This document shows, piece after piece, positions 43,372-55,600 of a DNA stretch of 64,000 nucleotides; within the stretch, counting starts at the first letter, position 1, and each line of letters opens with the position of its first letter. This stretch comes from Bedellia somnulentella. Taxonomy: Eukaryota; Arthropoda; Insecta; Lepidoptera; Bedelliidae. Below the pieces are notes generated by a model. It was not told the origin of the DNA, ran no database searches, and worked only from the letters and a program-made list of their open reading frames with translations. Made by a program: the position numbers and the translations under genes. The stretch is taken from positions 1,922,001-1,986,000 of the forward strand of contig OY755172.1 in assembly GCA_963576735.1 (NCBI GenBank). The letters are read 5' to 3'.

Positions 43372-43662
43372 ATGCAGTCGACTTCAGAAGGATGTTTAAA
43401 CATTGCGGAGCTGGCAAATCAACTAAGAAGGGAGAAAATATTTATAGATTCAGAACGAAAGCTACTACAAAATCTGAATGAGGAAGTGGAGAAAACATCG
43501 CTAGAGTTATTGCAAGTAGCCTGGATTTGTTCGCAACAGCGCCAGAACTTGACGAACCTTATTAAATTTCGAAGCGAAACTGAATCTATTGCAGCATGCC
43601 AGAGAGCCAGTCTGCTGGAGAAAACAACATTCATAGATGTTCATCAAGTTATTAATTACAAA
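43372..43662 (+). CDS. Gapvd1: Gapvd1 exon 1
   Basis: 97 codons from MQSTSEGCLN, with AWICSQQRQNL and ASLLEKTTFIDVHQ, close to the GAPVD1 N-terminus. Donor GTAAGT, phase 0. Confidence 0.92.
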
Positions 43663-46600
43663 GTAAGTAAATACCTGTGTAATGAGATAGGCTAGCAATC
43701 TGTGTTCTGATCATCTGATTTGGAGCTGCATTAGCTCTTCAAAGATTTTTTACTAATGAATTGTAAAATATCTGTTCTTTTCATTATGAATAATATATGG
43801 TTGTTGCTTTGTATAAATTTCAGGATTTTACTCATATAGAGTTACTCTTTTAACTGAAGGGTGTTGTACTTGTAATACATAAAAAGGGTTAGAGCAGTGT
43901 ATGGCTTAATTAACATTGTAAATTTCTTTTTTTTCATATCTTTTTCTTGTACTTTTAATATCAGTTTAATTTACTTTTGGATCAATTAATTATCTTTCAT
44001 ATATCTCATTATAATTCTTTTTTATACCGTCTTTAAGAATCTTTCAATGTACATGAGGCCTTTAAAAGATCTGGATCCTACTAATTATAAAAAAATGGTT
44101 AGAAATAACCTAACTAGATAGTAATCTATATGGCAGTCATACAAATCAGCTGCATCCTAAGGTGGTGCTTCAAATGTTGAATAATAAATACAGGTGCTAC
44201 AAATTAGTGCCATGTGTCTTTATATTCAACCAACTTCAAGTTGTATTATTTTTTTGTGGAATTTATGTTACCCAATTACTCCGTCATTAGGCTATGGATC
44301 CCTAATATATTTAGTAGTATAGTAGATATGCTTCCAAGGTGGTCACATATTGTTATTATAGAAATTAGTTGTTTAGAAATTGTTGATTATTGAAATTTGT
44401 ATCAAAATTTGGGATTTCATGAAATAGCTGTGAAGGCGGACGCATATTTGTTCAAAGATATATAATATTATTATTTGTTTACATGTACCTCTCTCTGATA
44501 TATTTTCATTACTATTTCATCCTTATCATTTATTTTGTATCCTAAATAGTTTGAAATTCAGTATTCATATGTATATACTAGCTTTTTGCCCGCGACTTCG
44601 TCCGCGTGGACTACATATTTTGGACATTGTATCGTTTGGACTTTGACCACCCGTGATTCGAACCTGGGTCTTTCGTACTTAGTGTTTACCAAACAATATA
44701 CCGCTACGCCACGCAGACATTTGTGTAAGTCTCAAATTTATGGTATCCTATATATCTCGTAGTCATACTATTGACAAACAATTAAATGAACAATTATTTT
44801 GATGAAAATGGATGAAACCCTAATTTTTCAAAAAGACTATTAATGAAGAGTCCGATAAAGTCGGTCGATGTAAAAATTAATCGTGTAAATATGGTGAACC
44901 ATATAAAAGTTATGTTTTTTTATGCTCCTGTGGGAACCCTTGCGAAATCCGGGATAAATTATATCCTATATGTTGGCCAGGTGTATAACCTACATTCATG
45001 CCAAATTTGATCAAGATCGGTCCGGTAGAATTAACGTGATGAACGGACATACAGACAGACAGACAGACAGACAGACATTTTTTTCAAAAATAGCAAATTT
45101 GGCTTCAATATCGAAAATAAAACATATTCCACCGGTTTTTATTTTTTTTTCTTCAATGTACAGTTTTGACCTCGTTACAGTCTTATTATAGTATAGATAT
45201 AGATTATAATTAAGGCAAACCTGACTGACTTATATATTACTAGCTTTTTGCCCGCGACTTCGTCCGCGTGGACTACATTTTTTGCATCCGCTTTACATCC
45301 AAAACACCTAAACACTATCACAACTTCTGTATTTTTATATTTATATTCCCGCGGGCGTTGTAAAGAATAAAGGACATCGAGGTTTTTTAAGTGATTGTTG
45401 GGCGATGCAGTTGGTAACCCATCACTAACAACCCTTATTTAACTATCTCTCAAAAAGACTTTAATCACCCAGGATTCGAACCTGGGTCATCCGTTAGTTT
45501 AGTTTTAACCAATCGGTATACAGCTACGGCACAAAAACATTAGTAATGATGTCAAATTTGTGATATCGTATATATCGTCTGCTTACTGGTAAAATGTAGT
45601 AAATGCGTTTTTTACAAAGAAATAGTTAATAATGCATTTATATGTAATTTTTGACGCTCTTTCTACTGGTAAAACGCAATAAATGATAGGACTGTTAATT
45701 ACAGGTCATTACTCAATTACAGGTCAAATATGATAAGTGCTAAAAATAATATATATTTTCCACAATATTTATAAGAAAAGGCCTCTAATATGCTACCGCA
45801 AATAAGAACGTTAAATTTCCAATAATTTATTAAATAAATTTCTGCAAAATCTTATTTAGATGTTAGTAAAAAAAATACTTAAACTTTGAAAACCCTATAT
45901 CTCCGTTTAACAAAATATGTATTTACTACATTTTACCAGTAAGCAGACGATATCTAGTAGTCATACTATTGACAAACAATTAAATGGACAATTATTTTGA
46001 TGAAAATGGATGAAACCCTTATTTTTTCCAAAAAGACTATTAATGAAGAGTCCGATAAAGTTGGTCGATGAAAAAATTAATTGTGTAAATATGGGGAACC
46101 ATATAAAACTTATGTTTTTTTATGCTCCTGTGGAACCCTTGCGAAATCCGGGATAAATTATATCCTATATGTTGGCCAGGTGTATAACCTACATTCATGC
46201 CAAATTTGATCAAGATTGGTCCGGTAGAATTAACGTGATGAACGGACATACAGACAGACAGACAGACATTTTTTTTCAAAAATAGCAAATTTGGCTTCAG
46301 TATCGAAAATAAAACATATTCCACCGGTTTTTATTTTTTTTTCTTCAATGTACAGCTTTGACCTCGTTACAGTCTTATTATAGTATAGATAGATAGATTT
46401 ACATACATACATATAATCACGGCTATAAATCCCTAGAAGGGGTAGCCAGAGCTAAGGAATTAGAAATTCCTCAGCCACTTTTGGAAAGTTGAGTGGGGAA
46501 AAGATGGTGAAATAAAGGTTGTTGGTGATGGGTCTGCAACCGCATCGCCCAAAAATCCCTTTAAAGCCCCAATACTGTTAGTTGCCTCTTACGCATACCC

Positions 46601-49600
46601 ACCACACACATAACATATTATTTGAGAGCCAAAAATACTGTACCTAAAATCTGAAATATGGTAAAGGGATTCCTTTTAAGAAGTAACAGCACTTTGGAAT
46701 TCAACCCCTCAATTATGGGCTTAGAAGTACGAAAAAAGGATATATACATACATACATTTACTCACGCCATTATTTCCCATTGGGGTAGGCAGAGACTATC
46801 GATTGCCACTTCATACGATCCTGACAAACCTCTTTGTTTACATCCATCAATCTTTAATGTTTTTGGTGACGGGTCACCAACCACATCGCCCAAAATTCAC
46901 TTAAAAAGCTCCTATACCCTTAGTCGCCTCTTACGAATACCCACGGGCACGGGTAGAAATGGGGTAGTGTTATTCTTAGCCGACACTACACGGCATAATA
47001 GGTATATAATGTCTTGGTTACCGTAAAAATCATCTATGTAGCTAAGAGCTTCATATTTTGTCATTCCTGGGTTTACATACATAAAGACATTCACTGCTAA
47101 AAATACCTAGAAGGGGTAGCCTGAACTTCACTACAATAAATTTCTCAGCCACTTTTGAAAGTTCAGTGGGGTGTCGTTAAAAAAAATTGCTTACCCTAAT
47201 TCACTTCTTACCAACATGGGAAAAAATGGGGTAGTGCTATTCTAAGCCGACAATACACAGCAGCAACTGTGTGTAGTGTCGTGTAGAATAACACTACCCC
47301 ATTTCTTCCAGTGGGTGTACGTAAGAGTGCATTTGTCTCACCCCTAGGCCTTTATTCTTCTTATTCGTAGGTCTAAATGCTCAACTATTCAAAGCATAAA
47401 ATCGTGATATAAGAAATAAAATAAATTATCATTTTTCAGGAAGCAAATGTCCTTGGAGAGCTGCTAGGATGGCTTCGAGACTCTCCTCACTTGATGGCGG
47501 TGTGTCTGATGCTGGGTGAAGAGCATATGCCAGCATCGTTGCCTTCCTCCTTGGTGGCCGGACTTTATGGCAGCTGCAGGTCTCAGCCGGACAGAACTCG
47601 GTTCTTGGCTGTTATCCGATCTCTTATTAAACATCAACTTGCGCCATCGCCTGATCCAAGAAAGTAAGTAGATTGAATAAGCAACAGTTTCTATATGCGT
47701 TCGTTGGATAAAACTAGTGATTAATTTTCCCTTAAGGGCCTTTTTACATTACATTTGTTATACGCGATACTGTGATGAGCGTCGACGATGCGCTTCTTTC
47801 CTGCAAAAGTATATGGGCAGCGTCTAACTTGCATGCTGTTCAAAAAACGTTGTTGTGCAGTAGCCCTTAAACCAATTAGCTAAACAAATTATATTACAGT
47901 GAAGTCGTTGTGAAGTCTCATTTCGGTAAAAAAAATACTCATGTTTGATTTTATAAAATGTTTACATGTGCACTAAATCTGTCAGGTCGCGAATTTAACA
48001 CCAATATCCCATCAGTTCATAATTTTATTGCTCTCCAAGTGAGACTAGACTTGAACTTAATTTTCCAGCCATTAAGTGCTGCTTCAGTGTCCATCAGAAT
48101 CATAAATTTACCAGCCTCCTACAGAAACAACGATATTTCCAGGTTATTGCGCACAGAAAAAAATGCCCTAAGTCAATTATTTGGCGTGTTCCGCGACGGT
48201 CACTCGCCCGCGCGCCAGTTCCTGCTAGCTGTGCTGCAGACTCCAGTGATGGCGGTGCTGCAGGAAGATGAGTTCTTCCTCGATGTGGACCCTGATAAAG
48301 CTATGGAAAGGTAACATTGCCGTCAAATAACTAGAGTTCATCTATTCGGAATCAAATTTTGGGAGGCATTCAAGCACTGCAGTAGGGCAAGCACGAGCGC
48401 TATTTTATCGACACGATAACAGTTAGGATGAGATGGCAGTATACGATACTAAGTAAGTGTGTAGGAGATGGCTGCTTTATCGCACGCGATAACTAGTTTA
48501 AACACGTGCTTGCCCTTCAGAAGCGGTTAACATGTTTTCGTGTTTATTGACCTGGAATTTGGGGTATTGTGTAATCTGTGTTATGTTAACTGTAGTACTT
48601 TACCTGTAAATTATAGTAGAATATAATTGTGTTAGGTTAACCCTGTTGATTATTCTACCTACCTATACTCACGGTTATAAATCTCGAAAGCAAGTAGCTA
48701 TCGCTTCAGAATCAGAAATTCCACAGCCATTGGGAGGTTATAACTTTGTAGTAAGTAGTAAGTGATAAGTTACCTGAGCTATACCGACAGGAAGTGATAG
48801 TGGTCAAATATGAAATTACTCTTTTATCTTTACAGATTTTCCTCAGCAGATAGGCTAAAGAAGTTTGGTCAGCCGAATAGTCCAGAATACACAGCGAAAG
48901 TGGCCCGGTACAGGAAATGGACTGTCCAATCTCTGTACAATCTGACCAGCAAGTTTATAGTGTCGTTTAGAGAGAACTGGTCCAACTTCCCAGCAACTAT
49001 CGCTTGGATTGTGCAACAGATCATGCAAATACTCAAACAGAGCTCCAGGTAAATTTATCTCTCAACACTTCATTATTTTTGGGCAGGTTCAACAAAGTTC
49101 CACGTTTGAACCAGCTCAAGATTTTTTCCTAAAATATTTACGATACCGCTTCTTTCTATGTAATTTGATCTACACTTAGCAGATATTTCAGTTATATTAT
49201 GAATTGAAAGTCCACCAGAAACAAAATAAATGTGTCTTCGCTACTAAAGATTTAACAATATCTAGGATAATATAAGGATTTTAATTTTAATAATATGATA
49301 TAAATTGTTTTTTTATTTCGTTATTAATCGTTTTTTAGCGTAGCACTCTTTGTATATTCAAGGACCTTTTTATGTTTGTATTCTAGTTAGATCATATTTC
49401 ATTGGCTGCCAAATAAAATAACGAATTACTTCCAGAATCCAAGAGCGCGACCTCCACGCGTTATGTACGGACCTGGTCTTTAACCATTTCATCTGCCCCG
49501 CCATAGTGAACCCGGAAGCTCATGGGGTGGTGGAGGTGCCTGTTTCATATATTGCCAGGTCTAACTTGATGCAGATCGCACAGATCATACAGATGTTGTG

Positions 49601-52600
49601 TCTTTCCAAGTATCAGGAGGTAAGTTTTGTTGTTTAACTAGAATGAAGGTGTTATGCAAGATTCTCTATACCCATCTATAGGATAGCTTTAGGATTAAAA
49701 AATATAACAGATACTTCTCTCCCGCTACCAAACATCATTATATTAATATATTCCCCTCCCCTATTGTCAGACGGAGACAAAATGCCGCGACGTGTACGCC
49801 CGCTTCGTGTTCGGCGTAGTATGGGCGTAGCTTGCACTCTTCCCCGCGCGTTACACTATACTAAACTAATCTTTCCCCCCTTCACCTTCGACAGACAGAA
49901 ACAAAATGCCGCGACGTATAAGCGATGCTTTCACCTTCCTCCGCGCTACCTATATTTAATCTTTCTCCCTGCTTCAAAACACTATACTAATAATACCTCC
50001 TTTCCCATTCTTAGACAGAGAGAAAATGCTGTGACGTGTACTCCCGATCCGAGCGCGGTTAATCTATCCCCCCCATGTCTCCATTGTCAGACATATTAAT
50101 CTTTCCCCCATCCTGTTGTTAGACAGAGACAAAATGCCCCTACGTATACGCCCGCTTCGAGCGCGGCGCAGTGTTGGCGTTGCTGGGCGCCGGTGGCGAG
50201 CACCCCGCTCCCCCGGCCGCCGTACCAAATACCATATTAATATCCCCCCCCCCGTTCTCATCGATAGACCGAGACAAAATGTCGCGACGGCTACGCGCCG
50301 TTCGAGTGCGGCGTAGTGTGGGCGCTGCTTGCACCCTTCCGCACGCGCTACACTATACTATACTAATCTGTCCCCCCTCCATCTAATTAAACAGACAGAG
50401 ACAAAATGCCGGGACGTATACGCTCGCTTCGAGCGCGGCGCAGTGTGGGCGCTGCTTGCACCCTTCCGCACGCGCTACACTATACTATACTAATCTGTCC
50501 CCCCCTCCATCTAATTAAACAGACAGAGACAAAATGCCGGGACGTATACGCTCGCTTCGAGCGCGGCGCAGTGTGGGCGCTGCTTGCACCCTTCCGCACG
50601 CGCTACACTATACTATACTAATCTGTCCCCCCTCCATCTAATTAAACAGACAGAGACAAAATGCCGGGACGTATACGCTCGCTTCGAGCGCGGCGCAGTG
50701 TGGGCGCTGCTTGCACCCTTCCGCACGCGCTACACTATACTATACTAATCTGTCCCCCCTCCATCTAATTAAACAGACAGAGACAAAATGCCGGGACGTA
50801 TACGCTCGCTTCGAGCGCGGCGCAGTGTGGGCGCTGCTTGCACCCTTCCGCACGCGCTACACTATACTATACTAATCTGTCCCCCCTCCATCTAATTAAA
50901 CAGACAGAGACAAAATGCCGGGACGTATACGCTCGCTTCGAGCGCGGCGCAGTGTGGGCGCTGCTTGCACCCTTCCGCACGCGCTACACTATACTATACT
51001 AATCTGTCCCCCCTCCATCTAATTAAACAGACAGAGACAAAATGCCGGGACGTATACGCTCGCTTCGAGCGCGGCGCAGTGTGGGCGCTGCTTGCACCCT
51101 TCCGCACGCGCTACACTATACTATACTAATCTGTCCCCCCTCCATCTAATTAAACAGACAGAGACAAAATGCCGGGACGTATACGCTCGCTTCGAGCGCG
51201 GCGCAGTGTGGGCGCTGCTTGCACCCTTCCGCACGCGCTACACTATACTATACTAATCTGTCCCCCCTCCATCTAATTAAACAGACAGAGACAAAATGCC
51301 GGGACGTATACGCTCGCTTCGAGCGCGGCGCAGTGTGGGCGCTGCTTGCACCCTTCCGCACGCGCTACACTATACTATACTAATCTGTCCCCCCCTCCAT
51401 CTAATTAAACAGACAGAGACAAAATGCCGGGACGTATACGCTCGCTTCGAGCGCGGCGCAGTGTGGGCGCTGCTTGCACCCTTCCGCACGCGCTACACTA
51501 TACTATACTAATCTGTCCCCCCCTCCATCTAATTAAACAGACANNNNNNNNNNNNNNNNNNNNNNNNNNNNNNNNNNNNNNNNNNNNNNNNNNNNNNNNN
51601 NNNNNNNNNNNNNNNNNNNNNNNNNNNNNNNNNNNNNNNNNNNNNNNNNNNNNNNNNNNNNNNNNNNNNNNNNNNNNNNNNNNNNNNNNNNNNNNNNNNN
51701 NNNNNNNNNNNNNNNNNNNNNNNNNNNNNNNNNNNNNNNNNNNGTATCGTTGTGATAAAAAATGAGTAAAAAGTGTTTTTTGTGTGGTTCGGACAATTCT
51801 TTAATTGATTTTACTAATGAAACTTTCAAAAATTGCTTGTTAAAGTTAGCTTTTCGTAAAAAAAAAAACTTTAAATATCATAACATTGAACTAACTGAAG
51901 CAGTTCTCGATTTTGTTGGTTACCACACCACGTATTACAAAAAAGTAACTGTTTTAGGCAATAAATACAATGAAGAATTTGAAGTTTTTTGTACAGAGTA
52001 TGCAGTAAGTATATAGTATATTATTCTTTCAATTATTATCTAATACAATTAGAAATCGTATAGTTTTGACGTTCGTTGAATATTTATTTTTATCTAACGA
52101 GCAATCATTTCTATCAAATTCATTGTCTAAAAAACTATTTTTTTGAAAGATCTCTCGCTCGTTTTTTTCTAGTTTCTATTTTCTTTCAGTTTTTATTACT
52201 TTTCTTAATGATTTTCTCGAATAAAATTTGACAAAAAAAGTATTATTGATATAAATACAGTTTTCCATAAAAAGAAAATTTCAAATATCAACGTTATATA
52301 CAAAAAATTGCTTCTAGAAGCAGATCAATACTTCTATTGCTGATGAAGGTACAGAAAGCCTACATTCTAGTGTCCATTCTAGTGAAGCAACTGATGCTGT
52401 ATGTGCGAAATTAAACCCTGAAAGCTACGGTTGGCATTTAGATGATTTTTTAAAACCAACTGGTTTTATCGGAGATCAAACTCCTTTGAAAATCCAGAAC
52501 ATTGTCGAAATGGAAAAAATTGAGGAAGAAACTAATAATGAGTCAGATGAATTCGAGAATCAAAATGATACTTCTGATGAATCAGATATAGAATAGAAAA

Positions 52601-55600
52601 TATTTATTATAATTTATTTTTTATTGATATTATTCTTGTATTTATGCTGTTTTTTAATAAAATTTTCAAACGTAATACAAGATTTTTAGTCTATCTTTTT
52701 TTTTATCCATGAATTTGAATTTTCGGCTGTCCACTTTCTTTCTCATAAATTTTTCCAGAAAGAGAAAAAAAATTCCAAAGTATTGATATTTGTATTATTT
52801 ACGTCATTATATTTTGAGTTACAAAAACTTGTATAAATATATAATGATACTTATAAGTCAATAAGTAAATTCATTTATATATATTTATTAATTTATTTAA
52901 TTGAGGTTTTATTGTTTAATATTTTAGTATTATAATATTATTATAATTATTATTATTTACAACTCAATTGTCAGTTGTGTCATGTTGTGTCCTTTATTAT
53001 TACACGCTATACTCAACTCGGATCTCTCTGTCACACATTTCCAATCGCGTTAAAATTAAAATCTTTAAAATTCGCAAACCCCTATTAGGACCAAGTTTTT
53101 TGCAGACAACCCTATATCACCGTGTTCGCAATAAAACAACGCTTATGTTGATATAAATTTTTTTCTATTATCCGATCGAGTGAAGGTAACTGGCATCGAC
53201 ATACCTGTTTATACCTGACAACCGAGTAGTTTGTCCAGGTAAATAATAGGCAACCCAACGGCTGCACATTCTATACGTTTCATACTTTAAGTCAGGGTAA
53301 AAATTTTCTTATTATCTTGATGTTGCAAAAATAAAAAAAAAATCAATTTATTTAAATAATTAAAAATTGTCTGTCCAGGATTTTTTTAGGCAACCCATTT
53401 TTAACATATTTTCTAACATACTAAATTTGTTATAAAATATGATTCATTCTATTATCAGCTCGGTGAAGGTCGTTTTTAGTTCGGATCTTCTACTATATGT
53501 AAAGTCTACACTACACTGCAAGAAGCCGTAAGGATCAACTTATTTATATTATTTTATTTATTGGATTGAATCAGGCGTTTCTTTGCGGAAATCCATATCA
53601 ATACTAATATTAATAATAATAATTATTTTATTTATTAAATTAGTTTATCTCCTCTCCCAGATAACGTATCTCAAGCGCATTTCGTCTAAACTCAACAACA
53701 ACACTCCGAGCGTGACCTCCGAAGAGACTTCCAGCAGCTCTGGAGCCATTGCCGAGGCGGCGGCGACATTGAGGTTTCTTACATTTCTTCTTTAGTGTCT
53801 AGAGTCTCTTGTGTAACTTTTTAGATTAATTCCACGTAAAGATATCATATTTCATTCATATAATGCACTTTAGAAATGCAAAATCTTTCTATTTTCCCGT
53901 GATGAATATAGTCATGAGTGAAGTGTCAGCTCACGTACGACACGAAATTCTACTTAGGAACATAAGCATAATAAGCATAAACGTTCACGCCGAATATCCC
54001 CGAAGGGGTTGGCAGAGGTACTAATACTTCTGAACATCACTTGACTTTGTCACCTGGTGTTCAGAGTACCCACGTTTTGCATGGACAGTGTACTCACGTG
54101 ATAGGGGGCAGGCCTATCGCCGAACTTACTAAGGAACAGTAAATATTAATACCTATGATAATGCTATTTCTCGTTCTAAGTGACATTGAAATGTTAGGTC
54201 ATGTTGATAACGCCTATATCAAATAAACTGTGATTATTTCAGTGAGGCAGGAAGCGAAGGTTCGTCCACCGAATCTGGTGACGGGTGTGGAGCAAGCCTG
54301 GCTGCGTTGTTACAAAGCCTGGAGCCGAATTATCGCAGCAGACTGCATGATCTACTGAAGAAAGTGCCCGATCTCTCCAAGCTTAGGTGAGTGAATGATT
54401 TAAAGTGAATGAGTGAATAATGTATTGAGAAAAAAAAATATGATTAGGATATTTAATTTTTTTATTTATTGAATACCATGTTTTGGCAAATTCGAAAGTT
54501 AGATTAGGTTACTAATAAGAAAAGGAGGTAGGTTAATCTTGATTTTATAGTTATGACAAGTAACTACATACTTTAGATCATGAATTTGATCATGGTTTTT
54601 GCCTCAACAATTAAAACACTTTAATTTTTAAAAAAACTTGCCCATTATTTTATTGTTTTTTCCAGATTACCATCAGATCACAGAGGCTCGTCAGATAACG
54701 GCCAGCCTCCTAAACGAAGCATTCTCGCCAAAGTACCCAAACCTCGTTTACCACGGAGTAATAGCTCAAACTCCAGCCTCGGTTCAATACCCTCAGAAGA
54801 GAAGGTAAACGGCGAAGTGAGGGAAGAAGCTTTGGATCCACCCGAAGTCCTCATTATAAGGCTGGCGAATGTGGATGAGCATGAATATGTGGGTGAGTTG
54901 TGGTCCTATTGTGTTGGATTTTAAAATGGATAATTATAGCGGAATATTTATTTACCCCCTTAGCATAAAGCATTTCCCATATTGTAAAATTTATTGACAT
55001 GACTATGTGGTGGACTATGACCAAATCGCCCTATATAGGGTAGGCTCTAGCCCCTTGGTGGGGACATATATGGGCTGTGAGGATTGACATGACTATAATT
55101 TATTGACAATTATAAACAATTTTCCCATCTATACAAAATGTCAACATGTGTGAGCTGAGGATCTACTCTTCACGACAAGTACGATAATTAGCATATATGT
55201 CTTCTACCCATAATAAAATTTATTTTTATATCCCCGCACGCAACGAATATTCGGACTTTCACATTTTAGGTTAGGTGATCGTGTGAGGAATGACGTGATT
55301 CGTGAAAGGTGCGGTGTAAAAGATGATATTGTAAGTAAGATAGAAAAAGGAATGTTGAGATGGTTTGGGCACATCGAGAGGATATTGGTAAAAGGTATCT
55401 ATAGAGCTAATGTGGAAGGTAATGTTAGTAGAGGACGGCCACGAAAGACACACTTGGACCAAATTGAAAGTGTGCTCAAAAAGGCAGGTGTCTGAAGTAT
55501 GAAGAATAAAAGAGCATGTATGGAAAGATTGATGGATGTAGACGAAGCAAGAGAGGTTTGCCAGGATCGTTCGAAGTGGCGATCGATAGAGTCTCTGCCT

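Noticed and set aside
44640..44705. tRNA gene on the minus strand
   Set aside because: It has box A- and B-like motifs but lies inside a dispersed repeat and has a second diverged copy near 45470-45530. It is better read as a tRNA-derived SINE block.
50406..51765. Short ORFs of about 71-113 residues across the 127-bp array and the gap
   Set aside because: They are frames through tandem repeats and N bases. The meaningful reading is the exon fragment after each acceptor.
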